From an uncultured Loktanella sp. (GTDB taxonomy: Bacteria > Pseudomonadota > Alphaproteobacteria > Rhodobacterales > Rhodobacteraceae): DNA of 33,915 nt. A program made the translations under genes and the position numbers. Where the stretch lies: contig CAKZNT010000091.1 in NCBI GenBank assembly GCA_937132065.1, positions 1-33,915 of the forward strand, in the 5' to 3' direction. This document shows positions 1-7,502 of the stretch, piece after piece; the first letter of the stretch is position 1; the number at the start of each line of letters is the position of its first letter. The notes beneath the pieces were generated by a model. It was not told the DNA's origin and made no database searches. It was given only the letters and a program-made list of their open reading frames with translations.

Positions 1-2150
1 CCTGATTTTACGCGGCTGTCGTCTACGGCTTTGTCGACGGCTTGTTGTCGTGCGAGGGGGTCGTCGGCGATTGTGAGTTCTACGGCTTCCAGGCGTTGCA
101 CCTCGTCGCGCAGGCGTGCGGCTTCTTCGAATTCGAGGTTCTCGGCGGCTTTGCGCATGTCGGATCGCAAGCCTTCAAGGACGGTCTGGATGTTGCCGCC
201 TGCCATGCCCTTGTCGATCTTGGCTGTGACGCGCGATTGATCGGTGTCGCCTTTGTAGAGGCCCGCCAGAATGTCCTCGACGTTCTTCTTGACCGTGAGC
301 GGGGTGATCCCGTGTTCGATGTTATAGGCCTCTTGCTTTTCACGTCTGCGGTTGGTCTCGCCGATGGCGCGCTCCATCGACCCAGTGATTTTGTCGGCAT
401 ACATGATGACGCGCCCTTCGGCGTTACGCGCGGCACGCCCGATGGTTTGCACAAGGGATGTTTCCGAACGCAGGAACCCTTCCTTATCGGCGTCCAAGAT
501 CGCCACAAGCCCGCATTCGGGGATGTCGAGCCCCTCGCGCAAAAGGTTGATCCCGATGAGCACATCAAACGCCCCGAGCCGCAGGTCGCGCAGGATTTCG
601 ATCCGCTCGATCGTGTCGATGTCGGAGTGCATATAGCGCACGCGGATGCCCTGCTCGTGCAGGTATTCGGTCAGGTCTTCGGCCATCCGCTTGGTCAGCG
701 TGGTGATGAGCGTGCGCATCCCGAGCTCGTTCATCTTGCGGATTTCGTCGAGCACATCGTCGACCTGTGTGGTGACGGGGCGGATTTCGACCGGCGGGTC
801 GAGCAGCCCTGTGGGGCGGATGATTTGCTCGGTGAACACGCCCCCCGTTTGCTCCATTTCCCACGCGGCGGGGGTGGCGGAGACAAAGACCGATTGCGGG
901 CGCATTGCGTCCCATTCCTCGAATTTCAGCGGGCGGTTATCCATGCAGGACGGCAGGCGGAACCCGTGGTCGGCCAGCGTCATCTTGCGTCTGAAGTCGC
1001 CTTTATACATGCCCCCGATCTGGGGCACGGAGACATGGCTTTCGTCCGCGAAAACGATGGCGTTATCGGGGATGAATTCGAACAGGGTGGGCGGTGGTTC
1101 ACCCGGTGCGCGCCCTGTCAGGTAGCGTGAATAGTTTTCGATGCCGTTGCAGACCCCTGTCGCCTCCAGCATTTCGAGATCGAAGTTGCACCGCTGTTCA
1201 AGCCGTTGTGCCTCGAGCAGTTTCCCTTCGTTCACGAATTGGTCGAGCCGCATTTTCAGCTCTTGTTTGATCTTGACGAGCGCCTGCTGCATCGTCGGCT
1301 TTGGCGTCACGTAGTGCGAGTTTGCGTAGATCCGGATTTTCTCGAAGGTGTCGGTTTTGTGCCCTGTGAGCGGGTCCACTTCGGTGATGGATTCCAGTTC
1401 CTCGCCAAAGAACGACATCGACCATGCCCGATCATCGAGGTGCGCAGGCCAGACGTCGAGATTGTCGCCCCGCACCCGAAAGCACCCGCGCTGGAACCCT
1501 GCGTCGTTGCGTTTGTATTGCTGTGCCACAAGGTCGGCGATGATTTGCCGCTGGTCGTAGAGTTGCCCGACGTGGATGTCTTGCGTCATGGCCCCGTAGG
1601 TTTCGACAGAGCCGATCCCGTAGATGCACGACACGGAGGCCACGATGATCACGTCATCCCGCTCAAGGAGTGCCCGCGTGGCCGAGTGCCGCATCCTGTC
1701 GATCTGCTCGTTGATTTGGGATTCCTTCTCGATGAAGGTGTCGGACCGCGCCACATAGGCCTCGGGCTGGTAGTAGTCGTAGAACGACACGAAGTATTCG
1801 ACCGCGTTGTCAGGAAAGAACCCTTTGAATTCGCCGTAAAGCTGCGCGGCCAGCGTTTTGTTGGGCGCAAGGATGATCGCGGGTCGCTGTGTTTTCTCGA
1901 TCATTTTCGCCATGGTGAAGGTTTTACCCGTCCCTGTGGCCCCCAAAAGCACCTGATCGCGTTCGCCGTTTTCAATGCCTTCGCAAAGTTCCTTGATCGC
2001 TGTTGGCTGGTCGCCCGCCGGTTCGAATTCTGTGTGCAGCACGAACCGCTGTCCGCCCTCAAGCTTTTCGCGCGTGCGCACGTCTGGCGCGGGGTTCGCC
2101 ATGAGCGGCATTGTCTCGATGTCACGTTTGTCAGAGTGCGCGAAAGCCAT
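1..2150 (-). CDS. uvrB: UvrABC excision nuclease subunit B (UvrB), 3' end cut by window edge
   Basis: UvrB is the damage-verifying helicase-like subunit of nucleotide excision repair. UvrA loads it onto damaged DNA and UvrC then incises. The minus-strand frame is open for 716 codons from the ATG at 2150 to the window start, so the C-terminus is missing. Visible features are Walker A GATGTGKT (residues 70-77), the Tyr-rich beta-hairpin region with YDYYQPEAY (about 125-133), DESH helicase box II (369-372), helicase motifs such as QTIGRAARN, and the start of the C-terminal UVR coiled-coil domain (EFEEAARLRDEV), coded around positions 90-160. It is already longer than the 673-aa E. coli protein, as is common in alphaproteobacteria. 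The ATG is preceded by an AAAAGGA-type ribosome binding site. Family identity is very secure; only the terminus is unseen. Confidence 0.97.
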   Translation of the reverse strand, partial: MAFAHSDKRDIETMPLMANPAPDVRTREKLEGGQRFVLHTEFEPAGDQPTAIKELCEGIENGERDQVLLGATGTGKTFTMAKMIEKTQRPAIILAPNKTLAAQLYGEFKGFFPDNAVEYFVSFYDYYQPEAYVARSDTFIEKESQINEQIDRMRHSATRALLERDDVIIVASVSCIYGIGSVETYGAMTQDIHVGQLYDQRQIIADLVAQQYKRNDAGFQRGCFRVRGDNLDVWPAHLDDRAWSMSFFGEELESITEVDPLTGHKTDTFEKIRIYANSHYVTPKPTMQQALVKIKQELKMRLDQFVNEGKLLEAQRLEQRCNFDLEMLEATGVCNGIENYSRYLTGRAPGEPPPTLFEFIPDNAIVFADESHVSVPQIGGMYKGDFRRKMTLADHGFRLPSCMDNRPLKFEEWDAMRPQSVFVSATPAAWEMEQTGGVFTEQIIRPTGLLDPPVEIRPVTTQVDDVLDEIRKMNELGMRTLITTLTKRMAEDLTEYLHEQGIRVRYMHSDIDTIERIEILRDLRLGAFDVLIGINLLREGLDIPECGLVAILDADKEGFLRSETSLVQTIGRAARNAEGRVIMYADKITGSMERAIGETNRRREKQEAYNIEHGITPLTVKKNVEDILAGLYKGDTDQSRVTAKIDKGMAGGNIQTVLEGLRSDMRKAAENLEFEEAARLRDEVQRLEAVELTIADDPLARQQAVDKAVDDSRVKS

Positions 2151-2308
2151 GCGGAGGAATCCTTTTCGGGGTTGCCCTATAGTTGATGCCTATTGCCGGA
2201 TGTTCAAGGGTCGCTCCTGACAGGTATTGGCAGTAACCGCCATTTCTGCCCCTTGCGGACCCAAGGTATTGCCCACACATTGCACCCAATGATTGTAGGA
2301 GAGAAAAG

Positions 2309-3535
2309 ATGATTGATCCCGTAAAGCTTGACCGATTGGCAGAAGTGGCTGTGCGCACTGGTGTGAACCTTGGCGAGGGTCAGGAGCTGGTGATTACCGC
2401 CCCGATCGAAGCCTTGCCGCTGGTCCGCCGTATCGCGGTGCATGCCTATAAGGCGGGCGCCTCGCTGGTCACGCCGATCTTTGCCGATGGCGAGATGGTG
2501 AAGGCCCGCTACGAGAATGCCTCTGACGCCAGCTTTGATGCGGCGCCTGCGTGGCTTTATGAGGGGATGGGGGCTGCGTTCAAGGCGGGTGCTGCCCGCA
2601 TGGCGATTACCGGCGACGACCCGATGCTATTGGCCGAGGCCGACCCCAAGCTGGTTGCCCGCGTTGGCAAGGCGACCTCGGTTGCAGCAAAGCCTGCGAT
2701 GAACCCGATTGTCGGGTTTGAGGTCAACTGGAATATTGTTGCATACCCCGGCGCAGGCTGGGCGGCGAAAGTGTTCCCTGATCTGCCAGTCGAGGCGGCC
2801 CAAGCCAAGTTACTGGACGCTATCTATGATGCCTCGCGGATCGGCGGCGATGACCCTGTGAAGAACTGGGCGGACCACACAGCCGAACTAAAGAAGCGCG
2901 TGAAGTGGCTGAATGACCAGAACTTCGAGACGTTGCATTATACGGGGCCGGGCACTGATCTTATGCTTGGTCTCGCGGATGGTCATATCTGGAAGGGCGG
3001 GGCGTCCCCTGCCTTGAACGGGATCGTGTGCCAGCCAAATATCCCGACCGAAGAAGTTTTCACATGCCCGCATGCCTATAAGGTTGATGGTTGGGTCGCC
3101 GCCACCAAACCGCTGGCCCATCAGGGATCGGTGATCGAAGGCATTCGCGTTCGCTTTGAGGCGGGTCGTATTGTCGAGGCGACGGCAAGCAAGGGTGAGG
3201 ATGTATTCAACGCCCTGCTCGAGACCGATGAGGGCGCGAGCCGTATCGGTGAAGTGGCCCTCGTGCCGCACTCTTCGCCAATCAGCCAGTCGGGCGTTTT
3301 GTTTTACAACACATTGTTTGACGAAAACGCGTCTTGTCACATCGCGCTGGGCCAGTGTTACGCCGACACGATCGAAGGTGGCAGCGAATACACCCCCGAA
3401 GAGTTGAAGCAAAAGGGCGGCAACGGCAGTATCATCCACGTTGACTGGATGATCGGCGCGGGCGACCTTGATATTGACGGGATCGGCAAAGACGGCAGCA
3501 TCACCCCTGTTTTCCGCAAGGGTGAATGGGCCTGA
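2309..3535 (+). CDS. M29-family metallo-aminopeptidase (AmpS/AmpT type)
   Basis: This is a 408-aa cytosolic aminopeptidase of MEROPS family M29, which removes N-terminal residues from peptides using a two-metal site. The expected metal ligands are all present in order: Glu248/249 in PTEEVFT, Glu315 in IGEVALVP, His344 in NASCHIALG, and His377 and Asp379 in IHVDWM. Length matches the usual 400-415 aa. The start at 2309 is supported by an AGGAG ribosome binding site about 8 bases upstream, and it stands divergent from uvrB. Its TGA (3533-3535) directly abuts the stop codon of the convergent gene on the other strand, with no spacer and no separate terminator visible. Substrate preference cannot be read from the sequence. 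Confidence 0.93.
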   Translation: MIDPVKLDRLAEVAVRTGVNLGEGQELVITAPIEALPLVRRIAVHAYKAGASLVTPIFADGEMVKARYENASDASFDAAPAWLYEGMGAAFKAGAARMAITGDDPMLLAEADPKLVARVGKATSVAAKPAMNPIVGFEVNWNIVAYPGAGWAAKVFPDLPVEAAQAKLLDAIYDASRIGGDDPVKNWADHTAELKKRVKWLNDQNFETLHYTGPGTDLMLGLADGHIWKGGASPALNGIVCQPNIPTEEVFTCPHAYKVDGWVAATKPLAHQGSVIEGIRVRFEAGRIVEATASKGEDVFNALLETDEGASRIGEVALVPHSSPISQSGVLFYNTLFDENASCHIALGQCYADTIEGGSEYTPEELKQKGGNGSIIHVDWMIGAGDLDIDGIGKDGSITPVFRKGEWA

Positions 3536-3820
3536 TTATTTGCTGAGGCGGGCGCGGTTGCTGCTGACTTCACGTTGCAACGGCGCCATGCCAGCCGCCA
3601 TGATCTGATCAGGGCGATACCCCGAAAGGGCGGCATTGGTGAGCGCGTTCAGAGCCTCTGCGAAAGCGGGGGCTTTTTCTTCGACCATACGGGTGTTTTC
3701 GTCGTCCTCGGACGGGATCGCGCCGACCATGCCCATCATCCGCAAGGACATCACCGCATGCGTATCCAGCATCAAGGTGGAGAACGCGCTTTGCAGTTTC
3801 ATCATTTGTTCAGGTGTCAT
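3536..3820 (-). CDS. Small helical protein of a Rhodobacterales family often labelled 'antifreeze protein'; possible PHA-granule link
   Basis: This encodes a 94-aa protein beginning MTPEQMMKLQSAF. I chose the ATG at 3820 because AAAGGAA lies about 7 bases upstream; a longer frame upstream lacks such a site. The sequence is rich in Met, Ala, Leu and Gln and looks mostly alpha-helical, with no membrane segment or signal peptide. From memory, close relatives in Rhodobacterales are annotated 'antifreeze protein', a label I consider unreliable. A perfect CTGC-AAT-GCAG palindrome lies 43-59 bases upstream, which is the kind of site bound by PhaR, the regulator of phasin genes. The protein may therefore be phasin-like or granule-associated, but that is inference from the site and helical character only. 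Its TAA abuts the aminopeptidase stop. Confidence 0.75.
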   Translation of the reverse strand: MTPEQMMKLQSAFSTLMLDTHAVMSLRMMGMVGAIPSEDDENTRMVEEKAPAFAEALNALTNAALSGYRPDQIMAAGMAPLQREVSSNRARLSK

Positions 3821-3862
3821 GGCTATTCCTTTCAGGAAAGCGGTTGCCACGGTCATAGGGCA

Positions 3863-3879
3863 ATGCTGCAATGCAGCAT
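3863..3879. promoter_or_regulatory. Perfect 17-bp palindrome ATGCTGC-AAT-GCAGCAT, PhaR-like operator candidate
   Basis: Two perfect 7-bp arms flank a 3-bp centre, in the 133-bp divergent gap between the small helical protein (start 3820, minus) and the NDUFS4-like gene (start 3954, plus). The core fits CTGC-N3-GCAG, the site described for PhaR regulators of polyhydroxyalkanoate genes in Paracoccus and Rhodobacter. Which of the two genes it controls is not visible. Confidence 0.5.
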
Positions 3880-3953
3880 AGGGGGAAATTTCTGGCATCT
3901 TGCGCTGTGCGACAGATTTGCCGATAAGGGCAGTAACAAATCGGAGATCACCC

Positions 3954-4265
3954 ATGCGCGCACGAATCTATAAGCCTGCTAAAACCGCCATGTCCTCGGG
4001 CACGGCAAAGACAAACCTATGGGTTTTAGAGCATGTGTCGGGCACGCCCCGTTCGGTTGATCCGCTGATGGGGTGGACATCGTCCAGCGACACCCAAGCC
4101 CAAGTAAAATTGACCTTTGACACCAAAGAGGCCGCCGTTGAATACGCGCAGGCCAAGGGGATCGACGTTGTTGTGCAGGAACCGAAAGTGCGCAAACCCG
4201 TGATCCGCCCCGGTGGCTACGGCGAAAACTTCGCAACGAACCGTCGCGGAGCCTGGACGCACTAA
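3954..4265 (+). CDS. NDUFS4-like complex I accessory protein (ETC complex I subunit family)
   Basis: A 103-aa protein of the family that includes the 18-kDa NDUFS4 accessory subunit of NADH:ubiquinone oxidoreductase, found in alphaproteobacteria and mitochondria. Recognisable family blocks are MRARIYKP at the start, WVLEH, GWTSSSDTQAQVKLTF, a DTKEAAVEYA helix, and the terminal YGENFATNRRGAWTH. The ATG at 3954 is chosen because the family begins with this block and GGAG lies 8 bases upstream; the frame extends further upstream without support. It probably binds peripherally to complex I, although the main nuo operon is not in the window. A strong intrinsic terminator follows. Confidence 0.9.
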   Translation: MRARIYKPAKTAMSSGTAKTNLWVLEHVSGTPRSVDPLMGWTSSSDTQAQVKLTFDTKEAAVEYAQAKGIDVVVQEPKVRKPVIRPGGYGENFATNRRGAWTH

Positions 4266-4296
4266 CCTGCGCCCATTCTGTCGATTGACACCATCC

Positions 4297-4328
4297 AAGG
4301 GCGGCCACATCGGCCGTCTTTTTCTTTT
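4297..4328 (+). terminator. Rho-independent terminator after the NDUFS4-like gene
   Basis: A ten-pair stem (AAGGGCGGCC with GGCCGTCTTT, including G-U pairs) closes a 5-base loop ACATC and runs into TTTTTCTTTT. It lies 31 bases after the stop and ends 24 bases before the next start, so the MYG1 gene needs its own promoter or read-through. Confidence 0.85.
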
Positions 4329-4352
4329 GCAAGCCGTTCTGGAGCGCCCGAA

Positions 4353-5270
4353 ATGACCATCACCCACCTGATCACCCACTCTGGCGGCTTCCATGCAGAC
4401 GAGCTTTTATCCTCGGTTATCCTGACCAAGCTTTACCCCGATGCGCAATTGCTGCGCAGCCGTGATCGCGGCCTTTTGACCCCGTCCGCCGAAAAGATCA
4501 TTTACGATGTGGGCGGCGATTATAACGCCGAGGCGCAGATTTTTGACCACCACCAGCGTCCAAGTCCGTTGCGCGAGGACGAGCAGCCGTATAGTTCGTT
4601 CGGCCTCATTTGGGCCCATTATGGCCGCGCTTACTTAGCGGCGATGGGCGTGCCAGAGGTCGATGTTGATCCGATCCACGCCACGTTTGATACCAAATTC
4701 GTGCTGCCGATCGACCTGCTTGATAATGGCGCGATGGAGCCTTCGGTCGCGGGGCCGTTGTCGATCCTGACCCTGCCGTCTTTGCTGGGCAGTCTGAAGC
4801 CTGTTTTCGATGATCCGTCCCCCACGGCGGATGATGATGCCTTCATGGCCGCATTGCCGATTGCGCGCAGTTTTGTCGAAGCGATGGTGGGCAATATGGC
4901 GGCGAAGGCCCGCGCGCAGAGCATCGTTATGGCGGCAATCGAGGCCGCTGGCACATCCCCTATTCTCGAGCTGCCGATGGGCATGCCTTACCGGTCTGCG
5001 CTTGATAAGGCCGAGGCCGATCACATCCTGTTTGTGGTCACGCCGCGTGGCGGTGACTGGACGATTGGCGGGATCAAGCTGTCTGGCGATACCTTTGACC
5101 AGCGTGCCGATTTGCCCGCGTCTTGGGCTGGTTTGACCGACGCAGCCCTAGAGGAGGCGAGTGGCGTGAAGGGGGCAAAGTTCTGTCATAACGCACGCTT
5201 TATCGCGGTCGCAGACTCGCGTGACGCGATCCTTGCGATGGCGGATCTGGCTGTGAAAGCCCTCGCCTAG
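4353..5270 (+). CDS. MYG1-family protein (UPF0160), DHH-type putative exonuclease
   Basis: A 305-aa protein of the MYG1/UPF0160 family. Eukaryotic MYG1 is a 3'-5' RNA exonuclease active in nucleus and mitochondria; bacterial members are little studied. The metal-binding motifs typical of this DHH-like fold are present: HSGGFHADE (residues 9-17), DVGGDYN (52-58), DHHQR (65-69) and SSFGLIW (81-87). Length is slightly shorter than eukaryotic members, as expected without a targeting sequence. The start at 4353 directly gives the conserved MTITHLITHSGGFH block. The TAG stop shares a CTAG tetranucleotide with the stop of the convergent acyl ligase gene, so the two coding regions overlap by 4 bases. 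Confidence 0.9.
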   Translation: MTITHLITHSGGFHADELLSSVILTKLYPDAQLLRSRDRGLLTPSAEKIIYDVGGDYNAEAQIFDHHQRPSPLREDEQPYSSFGLIWAHYGRAYLAAMGVPEVDVDPIHATFDTKFVLPIDLLDNGAMEPSVAGPLSILTLPSLLGSLKPVFDDPSPTADDDAFMAALPIARSFVEAMVGNMAAKARAQSIVMAAIEAAGTSPILELPMGMPYRSALDKAEADHILFVVTPRGGDWTIGGIKLSGDTFDQRADLPASWAGLTDAALEEASGVKGAKFCHNARFIAVADSRDAILAMADLAVKALA

Positions 5271-6664
5271 AGGTTTGCCAGTGCCTTGCGGTCCACCTTT
5301 GAGGCGTGCCGTTTGTCCATCGGAATTTTCGCAATCTGTTTGATCCGTGTGATCCCGAGTTTGGCCGCTTGGGCCTGCCAGTCGCCGCTTTCTCCCTCGA
5401 TGAACAGGGTCGCGCCGTGGGCTGTGTCCATGAGCGCGCATTGCCGCACGCCGTTCCATCCATGTGCCGCGACCTCGATCGAAAACGGGTAGAGGTCACC
5501 GACCTGTGACCCTGTCCGTCCCCAAAGCCAGAGCCGCCCGAGATCGTCGGTGTAGCCCGCGTCACCTGTCCGATGCCAGATGGTTTCGCCATCCCGAATT
5601 TTGTTTTCGCTGTCGTGTCGCGGGTCAAGGTAGCCGCCGTTGACATGCCCGCCTGCCACCTGAATTTCGCCGTCATGGATGCGCAGTTCAAGCGCGGGCA
5701 CAGGTTTTCCTACCAATAGCCCGTGCCCCGCTTGCATGTGCGCGTGGTCGGTTTCGGTGATGTCTTGCGCGTCAAGGTGCGCGATGGGTTCGGCCTCTGT
5801 GGAGCCGTAAACGCAGATGATCGAGAGGTCAGGTTTGGCCGCTTGTAGTTTCGCAAGCAGGTCCGGGAAGACCGGTCCACCGCCCGTAAAGATGGTGTGT
5901 AACCCTGCGGGCAGGGCAGCATCCGCGAGCTTGTCCGCAAGCGAAGGCGGGATCAGCGCGCGGGTCGCGTTTTGGGTTTCCAACCACGCTTGTAGCGCCG
6001 CAGGGGCGAGGCTGGTCAGCCGCGACATTTTCCAGTTGGGCAAAATCGAAGTGCGTCCGCTGGCGATATTGATCAACACAAAGACAGGGAATGCGACAAG
6101 GTCGCGCTCGTCGTTTTCGCTGTGCAGGAGCGGGGCGATGGCATGGTGCTGCGCGCTCAGGAATGCGTGGCTGCGCGGGATCGCCTTGGGCGCGCCGCTG
6201 GTCCCCGAGGTGAAGGATATCAGCGCGATGTCATCAGTGTCGGGGGCAGGGAGCGTGAGTGTCGGCCCCTGCGCGGCATTGGGGCGCAGATGTTTGAGCG
6301 GCCATAGCGCGGGCAGTGCCAGCTTGAGCAACCCGTAAACCCCGCCACTGCAAAACGCGGTAACGCCTGTCACCTTTGCTGCATGCTTGAGCCCCGCGAG
6401 GCCCATTGCCGGCTCTGGCAGAACCACGGTCGCGCCAAGGGACCAGAGCGCGGCGAGGCTGGCGTAGAGATCGGCGTCTACTGGCATGGCCAAGAGCACG
6501 CGATCACCTCTTTGAATGCCCTGCGCGTGCCAAGCGCGCGCGAGACCGTTGGCACGGTGTTGCAGGTCCGCAAACCGCGTTTCGCGCCCTTTGCCATCAA
6601 CAATCGCGATCCGTTGCGGGTGGCGCTGCACGGCTGCGGCGAAGTCTTGCAGGATGTTAGTCAT
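5267..6664 (-). CDS. AMP-forming acyl-CoA synthetase/ligase, last gene of the isoprenoid cluster operon
   Basis: A 465-aa member of the ANL (acyl-CoA synthetase, NRPS adenylation, luciferase) superfamily, expected to adenylate a carboxylic acid. Motifs in order are the P-loop TSGTSGAPK (152-160), YGSTE (286-290), RTGD (365-368), the hinge WGRTG (381-385) and the catalytic Lys456 in a C-terminal ASKVDRK block. It is shorter than typical ~520-aa ligases. The hinge-to-C-terminus stretch (LWLWGRTGS, then LYPFSIE and HGWNGVRQCALM) resembles OleC-like and fatty-acyl ligases. ATG 6664 overlaps the end of the GNAT-like gene (ATGACTAA); a TTG one codon earlier is also possible. The substrate, perhaps a fatty acid joined to the amine made upstream in the pathway, is inference. 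Confidence 0.88.
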   Translation of the reverse strand: MTNILQDFAAAVQRHPQRIAIVDGKGRETRFADLQHRANGLARAWHAQGIQRGDRVLLAMPVDADLYASLAALWSLGATVVLPEPAMGLAGLKHAAKVTGVTAFCSGGVYGLLKLALPALWPLKHLRPNAAQGPTLTLPAPDTDDIALISFTSGTSGAPKAIPRSHAFLSAQHHAIAPLLHSENDERDLVAFPVFVLINIASGRTSILPNWKMSRLTSLAPAALQAWLETQNATRALIPPSLADKLADAALPAGLHTIFTGGGPVFPDLLAKLQAAKPDLSIICVYGSTEAEPIAHLDAQDITETDHAHMQAGHGLLVGKPVPALELRIHDGEIQVAGGHVNGGYLDPRHDSENKIRDGETIWHRTGDAGYTDDLGRLWLWGRTGSQVGDLYPFSIEVAAHGWNGVRQCALMDTAHGATLFIEGESGDWQAQAAKLGITRIKQIAKIPMDKRHASKVDRKALANL

Positions 6665-7502
6665 CAAGTTTCAGACCGAACAAACCATAACGGCGAAAGA
6701 TGTCGGCCCCTTCGGCGGCACTGCGCATAGCGGACAGATTGTCGTCGTGGATCAGCGCGTGAATAGCTGTGTCATAGCCCAAGCGGACCGCGGCCTTGTG
6801 AAATGCGTAGGCCAGATGCTGCCCCGCGCCCCGCGAGAGGCTGGCGTAGGTCTTGAGGATCGCGCTTTTGGGGTCTGGCCCCTCGGCGTAGTTTGGCGTG
6901 CCAAAGAGGAAGCCCGCGAGGCTGTCGTCGGGCCTGCGCGCAAAGAAGATCAGCTCTGGTTTGAGCATCGGCACAAGCGGCATATACATCGCAAGGAACG
7001 CTGCGCGGCTGATCGGTTTATAAAACGCGTTCTTGGCGAATGCGGTGGTCGAGAGGTCAAAGACCTGCCCGAAAAGTCGCTCTGGATCAGTGCCGTCCCA
7101 TGTCTCGATCGTGAAATCGTCGGTGTCGTTTGGCCGTGTCAGCCCCGCCTGATCAAGCGGCACGCGGGCCGAAAAGTAGCTGCTGATCTCTGTGAAGCCC
7201 GCAGATTTGAAAGCCGCCAGCGCCTCTGGTGTGGTCGCGGGTTCGAGGAGGAATGCGGGGCTGTTGTCTGACTTGGTCACAAACCGGTAGCTGTGCCACG
7301 TATCGCCGTCCATCGGGCCGATAACCTGCGCGATATGATTGGCGCGGATGAAGGCCAGCGCCTCTTCAAGGACGACTGCGCCCGCAGCCTCGGTCTTGGC
7401 GGTGAATGCGCCCAGTGTCGCGGTGGCTGCGTCGTCCCAAGACGGTCCGTCGAGAAAGACAGAGATCTTCGCCCCGTCCGTTTTGAAAACCTGCGCTGTC
7501 AT
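6657..7502 (-). CDS. GNAT-like acyltransferase family protein
   Basis: A 281-aa soluble protein. I chose the ATG at 7502 because it forms an ATGA overlap with the stop of the upstream kinase-like gene, a coupling repeated along this operon. The C-terminal half has GNAT character: a beta-strand/turn/helix stretch SLSRGAGQHLAYAFHKAA that could be the acyl-CoA pyrophosphate loop, followed by AIHALIHDDNLSAM, where Asn after a strand is typical of the fold. The N-terminal half (GPMDGDTWHSYRF, PAFLLEP) resembles other bacterial GNAT-like proteins of unknown substrate. Being beside an acyl ligase, it could transfer an acyl group onto an amine. Identity as GNAT-like is moderately supported; the reaction is unknown. 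Confidence 0.7.
   Translation of the reverse strand: MTAQVFKTDGAKISVFLDGPSWDDAATATLGAFTAKTEAAGAVVLEEALAFIRANHIAQVIGPMDGDTWHSYRFVTKSDNSPAFLLEPATTPEALAAFKSAGFTEISSYFSARVPLDQAGLTRPNDTDDFTIETWDGTDPERLFGQVFDLSTTAFAKNAFYKPISRAAFLAMYMPLVPMLKPELIFFARRPDDSLAGFLFGTPNYAEGPDPKSAILKTYASLSRGAGQHLAYAFHKAAVRLGYDTAIHALIHDDNLSAMRSAAEGADIFRRYGLFGLKLDD

Noticed and set aside
42..2186. Two long plus-strand open frames (42-1130 and 1206-2186) opposite uvrB
   Set aside because: They are antisense to a clear UvrB frame with all helicase motifs, and their translations show no recognisable domain. They arise from G+C-rich codon bias.
2202..2216. GTTC-N7-GCTC upstream of uvrB, near the alphaproteobacterial LexA box GTTC-N7-GTTC
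   Set aside because: One mismatch in the second half-site and no second copy. Chance occurrence is likely in an 8-base motif, so SOS control of uvrB is not claimed.
2222..2271. AGGTATTG repeated at 2222 and 2264 between uvrB and the aminopeptidase gene
   Set aside because: Only 8 bases, not phased on the helix in a convincing way, and no known regulator matches.
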